A stretch of 64,000 bases of DNA, taken from contig CAUAEH010000003.1 in the NCBI GenBank assembly GCA_958427975.1, forward strand, positions 9,702 to 73,701. The letters are read 5' to 3'. The translations under genes and the position numbers were made by a program. This document shows positions 24,090 to 33,128 of this stretch, in pieces (position 1 is the first letter of the stretch; each line of letters starts with the position of its first letter). The notes beneath the pieces are model-generated. The model had not been told where the DNA came from. It made no database searches and worked only from the letters and a program-made list of their open reading frames with translations. This stretch comes from an uncultured Collinsella sp. Its GTDB lineage: Bacteria > Actinomycetota > Coriobacteriia > Coriobacteriales > Coriobacteriaceae.

Positions 24090-26960
24090 TCACGCTCCCT
24101 GTGCGGCGAGCGCCGCGGTCAGGACGATGCCGGCAATCTTGGCCGCCTTGACGTCGTGCTTGTCGTAATCCTCCAGGGCCACCGAGATGGCAACCGTGGG
24201 TGAATCGTAAGGTGCAAAGCCAACAAACATAGAGTTGACGTTGGTGCCGCCGGTCTCGGCCGAACCAGTCTTGCCGGCAACCTTGACGCCCGGAATCTGG
24301 GCATCGGTGCCGGTACCGGACTGGACGACGGCGAGCATGGCCTGCTTGACCTGATCGGCGGTGGTAGAGCTGACAGCCTGGCCCAGCGAGCGGGACTGCG
24401 TGGTCTTAACCACGGTCCCGTCCGGGGCGAGTATCTGTGACACAAAGAACGGGTCCATGACCACGCCGCTGTTGGCGATAGCGGCAGCGATCACGCAATT
24501 CTGCATGACGGTGGTCTGCGGGCCAGGCGTGTGGTCCATGCCGACGGGCTGGCCGGCGCCTGCCCAAGCGGTCTCCCACTCGGTCATAAGCGACGGGTCG
24601 GCCATGATGGAGGCCGCGGCGGTAAGGTCCTGACCCAGCTTTTGTCCATAGCCAAAGGCGTTGGCAAACTGTACCAGCGAGTTGGCGCCGACCTCGTTTG
24701 CCACCTGGCCAAAGACGACGTTGGATGACACGGCGAAGGCCTGCTGCAGGCTGATGGTGCCGTAGCTCTCGTTGGCATAGTTGGTGACCGGCGCGTTGCC
24801 GATGTCCATGGAGCCGGGCGCCTGGTACGTGCTGGTAAGGCTGGCGGTGCCGGTTTCGAGCGCCGCGGAGAGTGTGACGACCTTAAAGGTCGAGCCCGGG
24901 GTGTACAGCGCGTCCATGGCACGGTCGTACATGGAGCCGTCCTCGCCGCCGCCCGACTGGAGCAGCGCATCGATGTTGGTGTTGTCGTAGGTGGGCGAGC
25001 TCGCACACGCAAGGACCGCACCGGTGCGCGGATCCATGACCACCACAGCGCCCTTAAAGCCCTTGAGCGCCTGCTCGGCAGCCGTCTGGATGCGCGAGTC
25101 GATGGTGAGCTTGGCGGTATTGCCCGGCTGGGTCTGTCCCGCGAGCGACGCGATGGCGTTGTTCCAGCTGGAGTAATCCTTGGAGCCGGTGAGCGTATCG
25201 TTCATGACGCTCTCGATGCCGGCGGTGCCGTATTGCTGGCTCACGTAGCCCACTACGTGCGCGGCCATGTTGCCGTTGGGGTAGGAACGGGCGTAGGTGC
25301 CGTCCTCCTGTTGCAGCGACTCGGCTAGTGTCACGCCGTCGGACGTGATGATAGAGCCACGCTGGATGTACTTGGAACGGGCGATGGTGTGGTTGTTGGT
25401 CGGCATGTCCTGGTAATCCTTCGCCTTGATGACCTGGACATAGGTGAGGTTGCCGATAAGGATGGCGAACAGCGCCGTAAAGGCAAACACGGCACGAGTC
25501 AGACGGTTGGCAAGTGCAACGCGGCCGAGCACGCCGGACTCTGGCGTGTCGAGCAGGCGACGTCGCATGCGAGAACCCGCGGAGTGGTTGCCGTGGCTGT
25601 AGGAAGGTGCGCTGGCAAAACGCGTACCGGTCGGGGCAGCGGCGGATGCGACCTGGTCATCGGTGATGGCGGCCATGGTGCCGGTGCCGGTGAGCTCGGC
25701 TTCGCGTCCGGTTGCCTCGTCGCCGGCGCGCAGCAGCAGCGCGACGATGATAAAGCTCGCCAGCAGCGAGGAGCCGCCCTGGCTCATAAAGGGCAGGGTG
25801 ACGCCGGTCAGCGGAATCAGGCGGGTTACGCCGCCAACGATTAAGAATGCCTGGAAGCTGATGGCCGCCGTAAGGCCGGTCGCGCTAAAGGCGGCAAGGT
25901 CGGACTTGGCGCGGGCGGCCGTGGTGAGGCCACGCACGGCAAAAAGCATAAACAGGATGAGCACGGCGCCGCCGCCCAAAAGGCCCATTTCCTCGCCGAT
26001 GGCCGAGAAGATAAAGTCGGACTCGACGACGGGGATGTTGTTTGCCATGCCGTTGCCAATGCCGACGCCAACCAGGCCGCCGTCAGCCAGCGAGTAAAGT
26101 GACTGTACGATCTGGTAGCCTTGGCCCTGGGCGTCCTTAAACGGATCGACCCAGACCTGAAAGCGCACCTGCACGTGCGACAGGAACTTGTAGGCGCCCA
26201 CGGCTCCAACGGCCAGCAGCGCAAGGCCGATGATGACGTACGAAAAGCGTCCCGTGGCAACATAGAGCATCAGCAAAAAGATGGTGTAGAACAGGACGGC
26301 CGAGCCCAGGTCGCGTTCGAAGACGACGATGAGCAGGCACACGCCCCACACGGCAAACAGCGGCAGCAGCAGGCGGAAGCGCGGAATCTTGAGGCCCAGG
26401 ATCTTGCGGTTGGAGATGGAGAGCAGCTCGCGGTTCTCGGCCAGATAGCCTGCCAGGAACAGGACGATGAAGACCTTGGCGAACTCGCCAGGCTGGATGG
26501 TGAAGCCCGCGATGCGAATCCACAGCTTGGAGCCCGAGATCGTGGTGCCGATAAAGATCGGCAGCATCAGCAGGATGATGCCGATAATGCCGAAGGTGTA
26601 CTTGTAGCGCATGACCACATCGAGGTTCTTGACCAGCGCGAGCGTTCCCACCATGAGCGCCACCGAGACAAACAAGATGATGAGCTGCGAGATGGCGAGG
26701 TCGGGGGCCAGGCGTGTCACGAATGTGATGCCGATGCCCGAGAGCACAAAGACGATGGGCAGGATGGCGGGGTCGGCGCCGGGCGCCAGGATGCGCACGG
26801 CGATATGCGCCGCGGCGAAGGCAGCGAACAGGCCGATCGGCACGGCGAGCGTCTCAAAGGAAATCGTGGCACCCGCGGTGAGCACGTACATCGCATAGAG
26901 CAGGATGACGGGGAACGCCGAGGCGATGAGCAAGAGCAGTTCGGTGTTGCGGCGACTCAT
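24090..26960 (-). CDS. Fused SEDS glycosyltransferase (RodA/FtsW) and class B penicillin-binding protein
   Basis: A 956-residue fusion of the two halves of a peptidoglycan synthase. Residues 1 to about 425 are a multi-helix SEDS polymerase with the conserved Asp272 in VWVDPFKDAQGQGYQ. A polar linker (about 430-500) leads to a further membrane helix (about 510-530) and a class B PBP. The transpeptidase motifs are S690-TFK, S745-S-N and K897-TG. In most Actinobacteria rodA and pbpA are separate neighbours in this cluster. The ATG at 26960 follows GGGAG; the frame is open upstream of it. The single frame is uninterrupted through the junction. Confidence 0.95.
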   Translation of the reverse strand: MSRRNTELLLLIASAFPVILLYAMYVLTAGATISFETLAVPIGLFAAFAAAHIAVRILAPGADPAILPIVFVLSGIGITFVTRLAPDLAISQLIILFVSVALMVGTLALVKNLDVVMRYKYTFGIIGIILLMLPIFIGTTISGSKLWIRIAGFTIQPGEFAKVFIVLFLAGYLAENRELLSISNRKILGLKIPRFRLLLPLFAVWGVCLLIVVFERDLGSAVLFYTIFLLMLYVATGRFSYVIIGLALLAVGAVGAYKFLSHVQVRFQVWVDPFKDAQGQGYQIVQSLYSLADGGLVGVGIGNGMANNIPVVESDFIFSAIGEEMGLLGGGAVLILFMLFAVRGLTTAARAKSDLAAFSATGLTAAISFQAFLIVGGVTRLIPLTGVTLPFMSQGGSSLLASFIIVALLLRAGDEATGREAELTGTGTMAAITDDQVASAAAPTGTRFASAPSYSHGNHSAGSRMRRRLLDTPESGVLGRVALANRLTRAVFAFTALFAILIGNLTYVQVIKAKDYQDMPTNNHTIARSKYIQRGSIITSDGVTLAESLQQEDGTYARSYPNGNMAAHVVGYVSQQYGTAGIESVMNDTLTGSKDYSSWNNAIASLAGQTQPGNTAKLTIDSRIQTAAEQALKGFKGAVVVMDPRTGAVLACASSPTYDNTNIDALLQSGGGEDGSMYDRAMDALYTPGSTFKVVTLSAALETGTASLTSTYQAPGSMDIGNAPVTNYANESYGTISLQQAFAVSSNVVFGQVANEVGANSLVQFANAFGYGQKLGQDLTAAASIMADPSLMTEWETAWAGAGQPVGMDHTPGPQTTVMQNCVIAAAIANSGVVMDPFFVSQILAPDGTVVKTTQSRSLGQAVSSTTADQVKQAMLAVVQSGTGTDAQIPGVKVAGKTGSAETGGTNVNSMFVGFAPYDSPTVAISVALEDYDKHDVKAAKIAGIVLTAALAAQGA

Positions 26961-26976
26961 AAGCGGCACTCCCTTT

Positions 26977-28875
26977 CTAATTCTTATCGGAGGCTTCGGC
27001 CTCGGCTGACTGTTCGGCGGTTTTCTCGGAATCTGACTCGGAGGTGGATTCCTGATTGGTGTTGTCGCGAATCGTTTGCGCGTCAATCACCTGACGGGTC
27101 TGCTCCTCGTCAATCTGATGGCGGTACTTGGAAATGGTGTCCTGCGCATCGTCGACACTCGTTTGCGGAATGCCTGCCTTCAGGCGGTTTTGCGTGTCTT
27201 CGGGCAGGTCGGACAGCTTGATGCTGGTTTCGCTCTCGAGCCAGTGGAGCTCGACCCCGAGCGTCTTGCCGGGCAGGCCGCGCCAGACGGCGACATTGCC
27301 GTGGTAGGTTCCCAAGTAATAGGAGCCAGTGACGCCCGTGTATGCCCAGATGCCTGCTACCAGCACAAAGACAAGAGCCAAGATGGCGGCGATGGTGACA
27401 TTGCGGCGTCGGACGCGTTTTGCCTCGCGCATGACGCCGTCGTCGACCAGGTCGACGACCACCACGGTCACATTGTCGTGGCCGCCGGCGGCGAGCGCCG
27501 CGTCCACCAAGTTGTCGACACAGATCTGTGCGCTCGAGGACTGCGTAGCGATGTTCTCGATATCGCTATCGGGAATCATGCTCGAAAGGCCGTCGGAGCA
27601 CAGGATCAGGCGGTCGCCTTCCTCGATGTGCAGGGTAAAGTGGTCGGCATACATGGCGGGATCCGAGCCCAGCGCGCGGGTGATGACCGAGCGGTTGGGG
27701 TGGACGCGGGCCTCGTCGGCCGTAATCTCGCCGGCATCCACGAGCTCCTCCACGTAGGAGTGGTCGCGGGTCACGCGGATGAGCGTACCCTCGTGGAGCA
27801 GGTAGGCGCGCGAGTCGCCCACGTGGGCGATGGCGAGCGTGTCGTTTTCGATGTAGGCGCAGGTGGCCGTGCATCCCATGCCGGGTTTGCCCAGGCCGTT
27901 GAGGGCGGCCTCGATCACGGCGGCGTTGGCGGCCTCGACGGCTGCGGCCAGGCGCGCGGCGTCGGCGGACTGCGGCGCCGTCTTGGCGATGGTCTCGACG
28001 GCGATGGAGGATGCCACCTCGCCGGCGGCGTGTCCTCCCATGCCGTCGCACACGCAAAAGAGCGGCGACTGCACCAGATAGGAGTCTTCGTTGTGCGGGC
28101 GTACGCATCCGACGTCGGAACGGGCGCCCCACATAAGCTGCGTGGTGGTGCCGGCGTCGTAGGTCGAGTCGGTCTCGATGCGCTCGTCGGTCAGCGGCTC
28201 AAAGCTCATGGTCGAGCCGGGATCTTTGAGCTTTGCCTCCACGGCGGCGACATCGATTTCGGCGGTGTCGCCGGGGGAGACGGTGTCGGCATCGTTGCCC
28301 GACTCGGCATCGGAGACGTCCGGAAGGCTGAGATCTTCGGTTATGCGGTCGGCGGGATCGCCGTCCTGCTGCGGCTCGACAGCCGTCGGCTCGGGCGTCG
28401 CAAAGTGCGACGGCGCGGGCGTACTCTGGGGTTGAGCGGGGGGCTCGGGAGCTGCGGCGGGCGCGGCAACGGGCTGCTCGACTTCGACAGGCGTTGCGGA
28501 TGCGGGTGCCGCCTCGCTTGCCGGGGCGACGGGGAATACCGGCGCGGCAGGCTCGGGGGCTGCAAACACGGCAGCGCTCTCGTTAATCGCCTCGGCGACG
28601 GGCTCGGCAAAGTGAGCCGGTTCGGGCGTTGCCTCCGGTTCCGCGGGCTGCTCGGCAGCGTGCGCGCCGATGGGGGCGTCGAGCTGCTCGGTGTCGGCGT
28701 CCTCGTCATCGACGAGCGCCGGATATTCTTGAGTTACATGCGAAAGAGGCAGGGAGAACACGGTGTCCTCGGGCTCCACGGTCGCAGGGCGCGCCGGAGC
28801 GGCATGAGCCGGCGCAGCTGCGGGGGCAGTTGGCGTCTCGGGCATGGTTGCGGACTTGTTCTCCTCGTCGATCAT
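26977..28875 (-). CDS. pstP: PP2C-type Ser/Thr phosphatase with long disordered N-terminus
   Basis: A 632-residue protein that reverses the kinases of this cluster. Residues 1 to about 240 are Pro/Ala/Glu-rich and probably disordered, an unusual extension since PstP proteins normally begin with the catalytic domain. The PP2C domain (about 248-475) has RSDVGCVRPHNEDS, CDGMGGHAAGE near 275, VGDSRAY, CSDGLS and GGHDNVTVVVV. One membrane helix lies at about 493-513 and an acidic extracellular tail follows. It overlaps the fhaB stop by 4 bp (ATGA). Confidence 0.95.
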   Translation of the reverse strand: MIDEENKSATMPETPTAPAAAPAHAAPARPATVEPEDTVFSLPLSHVTQEYPALVDDEDADTEQLDAPIGAHAAEQPAEPEATPEPAHFAEPVAEAINESAAVFAAPEPAAPVFPVAPASEAAPASATPVEVEQPVAAPAAAPEPPAQPQSTPAPSHFATPEPTAVEPQQDGDPADRITEDLSLPDVSDAESGNDADTVSPGDTAEIDVAAVEAKLKDPGSTMSFEPLTDERIETDSTYDAGTTTQLMWGARSDVGCVRPHNEDSYLVQSPLFCVCDGMGGHAAGEVASSIAVETIAKTAPQSADAARLAAAVEAANAAVIEAALNGLGKPGMGCTATCAYIENDTLAIAHVGDSRAYLLHEGTLIRVTRDHSYVEELVDAGEITADEARVHPNRSVITRALGSDPAMYADHFTLHIEEGDRLILCSDGLSSMIPDSDIENIATQSSSAQICVDNLVDAALAAGGHDNVTVVVVDLVDDGVMREAKRVRRRNVTIAAILALVFVLVAGIWAYTGVTGSYYLGTYHGNVAVWRGLPGKTLGVELHWLESETSIKLSDLPEDTQNRLKAGIPQTSVDDAQDTISKYRHQIDEEQTRQVIDAQTIRDNTNQESTSESDSEKTAEQSAEAEASDKN

Positions 28876-29288
28876 CGACGGTTCACCTTCATGACCACGT
28901 CGCCAATCTGGACTTCATCGCCCTCGCGCAGCGTTGCGGGCTCCACCAGCTGACGGCCGTTAACGAGCGTGCCGTTCAGCGAGTTGAGGTCTTCGATGAT
29001 GAGTGCCGGGCCCTGCAGCGAAAAGCGTGCGTGCGAGGCCGAGACAAACGGTTCGTTGATGCAGATGTCCGAGGACGGCGAGCGGCCCACGATGACGGGG
29101 CCGAGCATATCTACATGGATGCCACGGATGCCGCGCGGACCCTTGTCCACATCGATCGTCCAGATAGCGGAGTCGCGGCGCTGGCCGCGTACGAGTCCCA
29201 CGCCGGTTTTCATGACGGCGAACAGGAAGATGTAGAGCAGGGCGACCAGGACGATGCGGCCTGCAAAAAGGACGATATCGATGTTCAT
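28872..29288 (-). CDS. fhaB: FHA-domain membrane protein (FhaB-like)
   Basis: A 138-residue phosphothreonine-reading protein. One N-terminal membrane helix (about 5-25) anchors a cytoplasmic FHA domain (about 62-136) with VGRSPSSDICI, SASHARF and NSLNGTLVNG. In Actinobacteria this protein links kinase signalling to RodA/PBP activity. It begins 6 bp after the fhaA stop and is coupled to pstP. Confidence 0.93.
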   Translation of the reverse strand: MNIDIVLFAGRIVLVALLYIFLFAVMKTGVGLVRGQRRDSAIWTIDVDKGPRGIRGIHVDMLGPVIVGRSPSSDICINEPFVSASHARFSLQGPALIIEDLNSLNGTLVNGRQLVEPATLREGDEVQIGDVVMKVNRR

Positions 29289-29294
29289 AAGCGA

Positions 29295-30305
29295 CTATCC
29301 CCTAAATTCAAAGGTGCTCAGGCCAAACGTCAGCAGATCGCCGTTGCGCAGCGGGCAGCGCGTGATGCGGCGGTTGTTGACGAGCGTGCCGTTGGTGGAA
29401 TTGAGGTCCTCGATCGACCAGTCCGAACCGGTAAAGGTGAGCTGGGCGTGACGGCGCGACACGTTGGGGTCGCGCAGGGCGATGTCCGAAACCGAACGCT
29501 CGCGACCGATGGTCACCTGCGCGGAAGTGATGCTGTGGCTCTCGCCGCTCACTACGTCGACGAGCTGGGCGAGCGGGCGCTGCGGGGCGCGGGTGCTCGC
29601 CATGTTGGAGGCAATACCGGCCGCGGCGCCAAGGCCCACGGCGGCGCCGGTCGCGGCGGCTCCGCCCATACCGGCGAGGGCGTCACGAGAGACGGTCTGC
29701 GGCACGGGGATGGGCGCGGCGGCGGGGTCGGGGACGTTGGGCGCAAAGGGATCGGCCACGGCGAGCGGGTCGGGAGCGACGGCGCGGGGCGTCGGCTGCT
29801 GGGGCATGGCGGCGGGGTGCTGTTGCTGCGGAGCGGCGAATTGCTGCTTGCCGGCGCGGGGAGCGCTGGCGGCGCGGCTTGCGGCCGAGTTGTTCTGGCC
29901 CAGGCCATTCTGGTAGGCGCGCTCTTCCTCGTACAGACGACCGAGCGTGGGGGCATCGACGTTCTCGGCAAAGACCGAGAACTTACCGGCACGCAGCTGC
30001 GGGTCGATCATAAAGCGAACGAGGGGTTCGCCGACAAACACATAGCGGCGCTTTTCGGCCTGTGCTTTCACAAACTCGCGGACTTCGCGCGAAAGCTCGG
30101 GGTAGAACGGGGCGAGCATGGGATCGTCGTCGGCGGCGATCAGGATGGTATAGAGTGCCGGCGCGGTGTTGACGCCGTTGATCACCAGAGTCTGATCCTC
30201 CATGTCGCGAGCGGCCTGCTTGGCAAGCTTCTTAAAGGAGAACGGGGCACGGGTGGCACCGAAGATGCCGGCCACGTGGTCCTCGAAGATGTTCAGGAAG
30301 TTCAC
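29295..30305 (-). CDS. fhaA: FhaA-like protein with DUF3662 and FHA domains
   Basis: A 336-residue cytoplasmic protein. The N-terminal DUF3662 domain (about 1-125, starting MNFLNIFEDHVAGIFG) is followed by a Pro/Ala/Gln-rich linker and a C-terminal FHA domain (about 250-335) with IGRERSVSDIAL, VSRRHAQL and NSTNGTLVNN. FHA domains bind phosphothreonine on kinases or their targets. The start is GTG at 30305, overlapping the upstream kinase stop (GTGA). Confidence 0.93.
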   Translation of the reverse strand: MNFLNIFEDHVAGIFGATRAPFSFKKLAKQAARDMEDQTLVINGVNTAPALYTILIAADDDPMLAPFYPELSREVREFVKAQAEKRRYVFVGEPLVRFMIDPQLRAGKFSVFAENVDAPTLGRLYEEERAYQNGLGQNNSAASRAASAPRAGKQQFAAPQQQHPAAMPQQPTPRAVAPDPLAVADPFAPNVPDPAAAPIPVPQTVSRDALAGMGGAAATGAAVGLGAAAGIASNMASTRAPQRPLAQLVDVVSGESHSITSAQVTIGRERSVSDIALRDPNVSRRHAQLTFTGSDWSIEDLNSTNGTLVNNRRITRCPLRNGDLLTFGLSTFEFRG

Positions 30306-32155
30306 GAAAGATCACTCTCCGTATAGGTTCTTTGGTATCCGAGCAAATATAGGCATATCCCAACAATTATAGAGGATAGGGTTCCCGCAACCGCCGCCTT
30401 GACGACGACCGCGGCCGCAAGGCTGGCAATTTCCATATGGTGTGCAAGACAGAGCGACGCCGCGGAGCCTATTCCGCAGCCGGCGATGGCAGCGATTGCA
30501 GTCAGGTTCGAGCCCTGCTCGGCACGCTTGGCATGGACGTTGAGCAGCAGAGATGTCAGTGCAGCTGTCGCCGCGACAAGCACGACGGCAGCCCAGAAGA
30601 GCATGTCTCCCAGCGCTGCGGCAACATCGCCGAGCCCCAGCACGCCTCCGGCGGAAAGCGCAACCGTAGCCAGGCGGCCAAAAAGCGCGCCCATCCCCGT
30701 GGCGGCCGCGGCGCTTGCCGGGCCGAGCCAAAAGGCCGCGATGCCGGTGGCGACCCCGGCGGCAAGGAGGACGTCGCCCGTTAGACAGCCAAGTGCCACC
30801 GCGCAGGTGAGCGCAGCGCTCGCGGCGGCCTCGGTGCGGCCCCAGGCGATCCACCAACCGGACATGGTGGCGGCAAAGAGCACCGCGACGGGCAGCATCG
30901 ACAGGATGCCCTGCGCCTGCATGGTGGCGTTGGCCATAAGTACCAAAAAGCCCACGGCCGAGATAGCCGAGCCAATCTGCGGGGCCAGGCCGGCGGCCGC
31001 CCCAATCGCGATGGCCGCGGCAATAAGTCCGGGAAGCGCCGCGACGCCTGCCGTCTGCAAGATCAGAAAGCTAAAGGCACCACACGTTAGCGCCGAGATG
31101 GCGCGCATGGTGTAATCGCGCGCGCGGCTCCATCGCGTGCCGGCCCAGCCGAGCGCGGGGTCGACCTCGATGGCGTCGTCCTCATAGGGCAACGATTCGA
31201 TATCGTCTGCCGTGCGCTCGTCATCCGACAGCTCGCCCACCATCTGCTCCAGGCTGCGACGGCCCTCGCGCACGCTGCCCAAGCCGGCGAGCAGCTGGTC
31301 GCAAAATGCCTCGATGCTGTTGGGGCGGTCTTGCGGCATGGGGGAGAGGGCGCTCATGAGCGCAGCCTCGGCTCCCGGGGGAAAGTGCGGGATGAGCTCG
31401 CTGGGGTAGGTGGCACCGCCGATGATGCGGCCGAGCGAGTCGCCGGGCGTGGCGGCCATAAAGGGGGCGCTGCCGCACAGGCCCTCGTAGATAACACAGG
31501 CGAGGGCAAAGACATCGGCGCGCTCGTCAACCGTGCCAGTCTCGATGTCGAGCTGCTCGGGTGGCATGTAGCCGATGGTGCCGCCGCGCGAGCCGCCAAA
31601 GCCACCGGCAGACGACAGCCGCGCCATGCCAAAGTCGGTGAGCTTTACATTGCCCGAGTGGTCGATGAGCACATTGGCGGGCTTAATATCCAGGTGGAGC
31701 ACGCCGTTGCTATGGGCGAAGGCGAGCGCCTGGCCCAGCGCGTCGGCAATTGCCGCGGCCTCGTCAAAGGTGAGCGAATGGCCGTCCACGCGATGCAAAA
31801 AGTCGGCGAGCGACATGCCGTCGACATATTCCATGACTAGGTAGGCATAGGCGGTATCGTGCGTAAAGTCGATAACCTGCACGATATTGGGATGTTGAAG
31901 CATAGCGGCGGTGTGTGCCTCGCGCAGGACATCCATGATGTCGCTGGCGGGCATGCCGGCACCGCCTGTGAGGGGAATGCGCTTAATGGCGACGCGACGG
32001 CGCAGGTGCGTGTCGCGGCAAATCTCGATGGAGCCAAAACCACCGGTCGCAAGCGTCTCGAGCGGCTGGTACCGCTTGAGCAGCTCGCGAGAGCTGGTGC
32101 CCTCCAAGGGAACGTCCGGCGAGAACCGGGCGGTATGTTGCGAGAAAAGCGGCAT
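30302..32155 (-). CDS. Ser/Thr protein kinase with multi-helix membrane C-terminus
   Basis: A 617-residue kinase heading the wall-signalling operon. The kinase domain is residues 28-300: GGFGS, Lys58, Glu79, catalytic HLD 154-156 in VLHLDIKPANV (Leu instead of the common Arg), DFG 174-176 and GTIGYMPPEQ. An acidic linker (about 330-360) leads to about eight hydrophobic helices (365-610) with no PASTA or other sensor domain. The ATG at 32155 follows GAGGG; the frame is open upstream. HLD suggests an activation loop less dependent on phosphorylation. Confidence 0.92.
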   Translation of the reverse strand: MPLFSQHTARFSPDVPLEGTSSRELLKRYQPLETLATGGFGSIEICRDTHLRRRVAIKRIPLTGGAGMPASDIMDVLREAHTAAMLQHPNIVQVIDFTHDTAYAYLVMEYVDGMSLADFLHRVDGHSLTFDEAAAIADALGQALAFAHSNGVLHLDIKPANVLIDHSGNVKLTDFGMARLSSAGGFGGSRGGTIGYMPPEQLDIETGTVDERADVFALACVIYEGLCGSAPFMAATPGDSLGRIIGGATYPSELIPHFPPGAEAALMSALSPMPQDRPNSIEAFCDQLLAGLGSVREGRRSLEQMVGELSDDERTADDIESLPYEDDAIEVDPALGWAGTRWSRARDYTMRAISALTCGAFSFLILQTAGVAALPGLIAAAIAIGAAAGLAPQIGSAISAVGFLVLMANATMQAQGILSMLPVAVLFAATMSGWWIAWGRTEAAASAALTCAVALGCLTGDVLLAAGVATGIAAFWLGPASAAAATGMGALFGRLATVALSAGGVLGLGDVAAALGDMLFWAAVVLVAATAALTSLLLNVHAKRAEQGSNLTAIAAIAGCGIGSAASLCLAHHMEIASLAAAVVVKAAVAGTLSSIIVGICLYLLGYQRTYTESDLS

Positions 32156-32296
32156 GGCCAACCCTCGTGCGTTTAAAGTTCGTTTGCGAGCGGCGGGCCG
32201 GGGCCAAGCCGTTCGCGGTGGCATAGATGCTGCTAGTGTAGCACGCTCGGGCGCATGGTGAAGGTAGCGGGGCGAGGTGGCCTGTCTGGCTCGGCC

Positions 32297-33013
32297 TTAG
32301 TGCTTCTTCTTGTTCTTCTTCTGCTTGCGCTGTTTGGCCTTTGCGTTCTTGGGCTCGCTTTCCTGCTTGGCCTTGGCAGCGGCCTTCTCGGCCTTCATCT
32401 TCTTACGTTTGGTCTCGATGCGGAGTTTTTTGTTGATGCGCGCCTTGAGGAAGGAGCCAAACTGCTCGGCATCACCACGCACAAAGGTGTCCTTGGGGAT
32501 CGTCACGCCCTGGTCGGCGAACATGGCCACAAAGATGCGTTCGCCGTCGAGTACGTGGTCGAGCTTCTCAAACGGGAAGAACTGCGACTTGCCGCTCTTG
32601 CCCCAGACCATCAGGCCGTCCTCGTTGGCGGCGACGCGGCGGTAACGGCCGCCCATGGACTCGTCTGCCTCGACGGCTTCGATAAAGTCGCGCGCGAGCG
32701 TATGGTGCAGATTTTTGCTCCACCAGGCCAAAAAGGCGCCGAACACGATCAGGACGACGCCGAACTTGATCCAATTGCCGCCGGCCACTAGCATGCCGAT
32801 GCCGATAAGCGCGGCAATCGCAGCGGCGACGTACAGGGAGCCACGGCGCCTGGGCGAGGCGACCAGGCGGGCGAAATCGGTGACGAGGTCGTTTTCGTAC
32901 TGATACTCGTTGAGGTACAGGATGCCGTCATCGGCTGCTGCCTGCGTCTCGAGCGCGACCTCGACCTGGTCGGCTGCTTCGGAGGGAACGAGGTTGCTCT
33001 CTGCGTCTGCCAT
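32297..33013 (-). CDS. Membrane protein with YcxB-like domain
   Basis: A 238-residue protein with two adjacent membrane helices (about 58-75 and 80-98) and a soluble domain resembling YcxB-like C-terminal domains (about 110-190, FPFEKLDHVL). The C-terminus is a Lys-rich tail (about 195-238). AGGAGT precedes the ATG at 33013. It is divergent from dnaX. Function unknown; the basic tail may bind nucleic acid or phospholipid. Confidence 0.75.
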   Translation of the reverse strand: MADAESNLVPSEAADQVEVALETQAAADDGILYLNEYQYENDLVTDFARLVASPRRRGSLYVAAAIAALIGIGMLVAGGNWIKFGVVLIVFGAFLAWWSKNLHHTLARDFIEAVEADESMGGRYRRVAANEDGLMVWGKSGKSQFFPFEKLDHVLDGERIFVAMFADQGVTIPKDTFVRGDAEQFGSFLKARINKKLRIETKRKKMKAEKAAAKAKQESEPKNAKAKQRKQKKNKKKH

Positions 33014-33128
33014 GCTCTTTGGACTCCTATCGCGGCGGGCTCGCCGTACGGGTTATTATGAATGCAGTATGCCGTGCGACCGCATGGCCGCCGCGGCAAC
33101 AAGACTCAGTATACCCGGGGGAGCACCC

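Noticed and set aside
32970..33128. Possible signal recognition particle RNA near dnaX, as in some actinobacteria
   Set aside because: No conserved apical-loop sequence or suitable long hairpin was found in this stretch.
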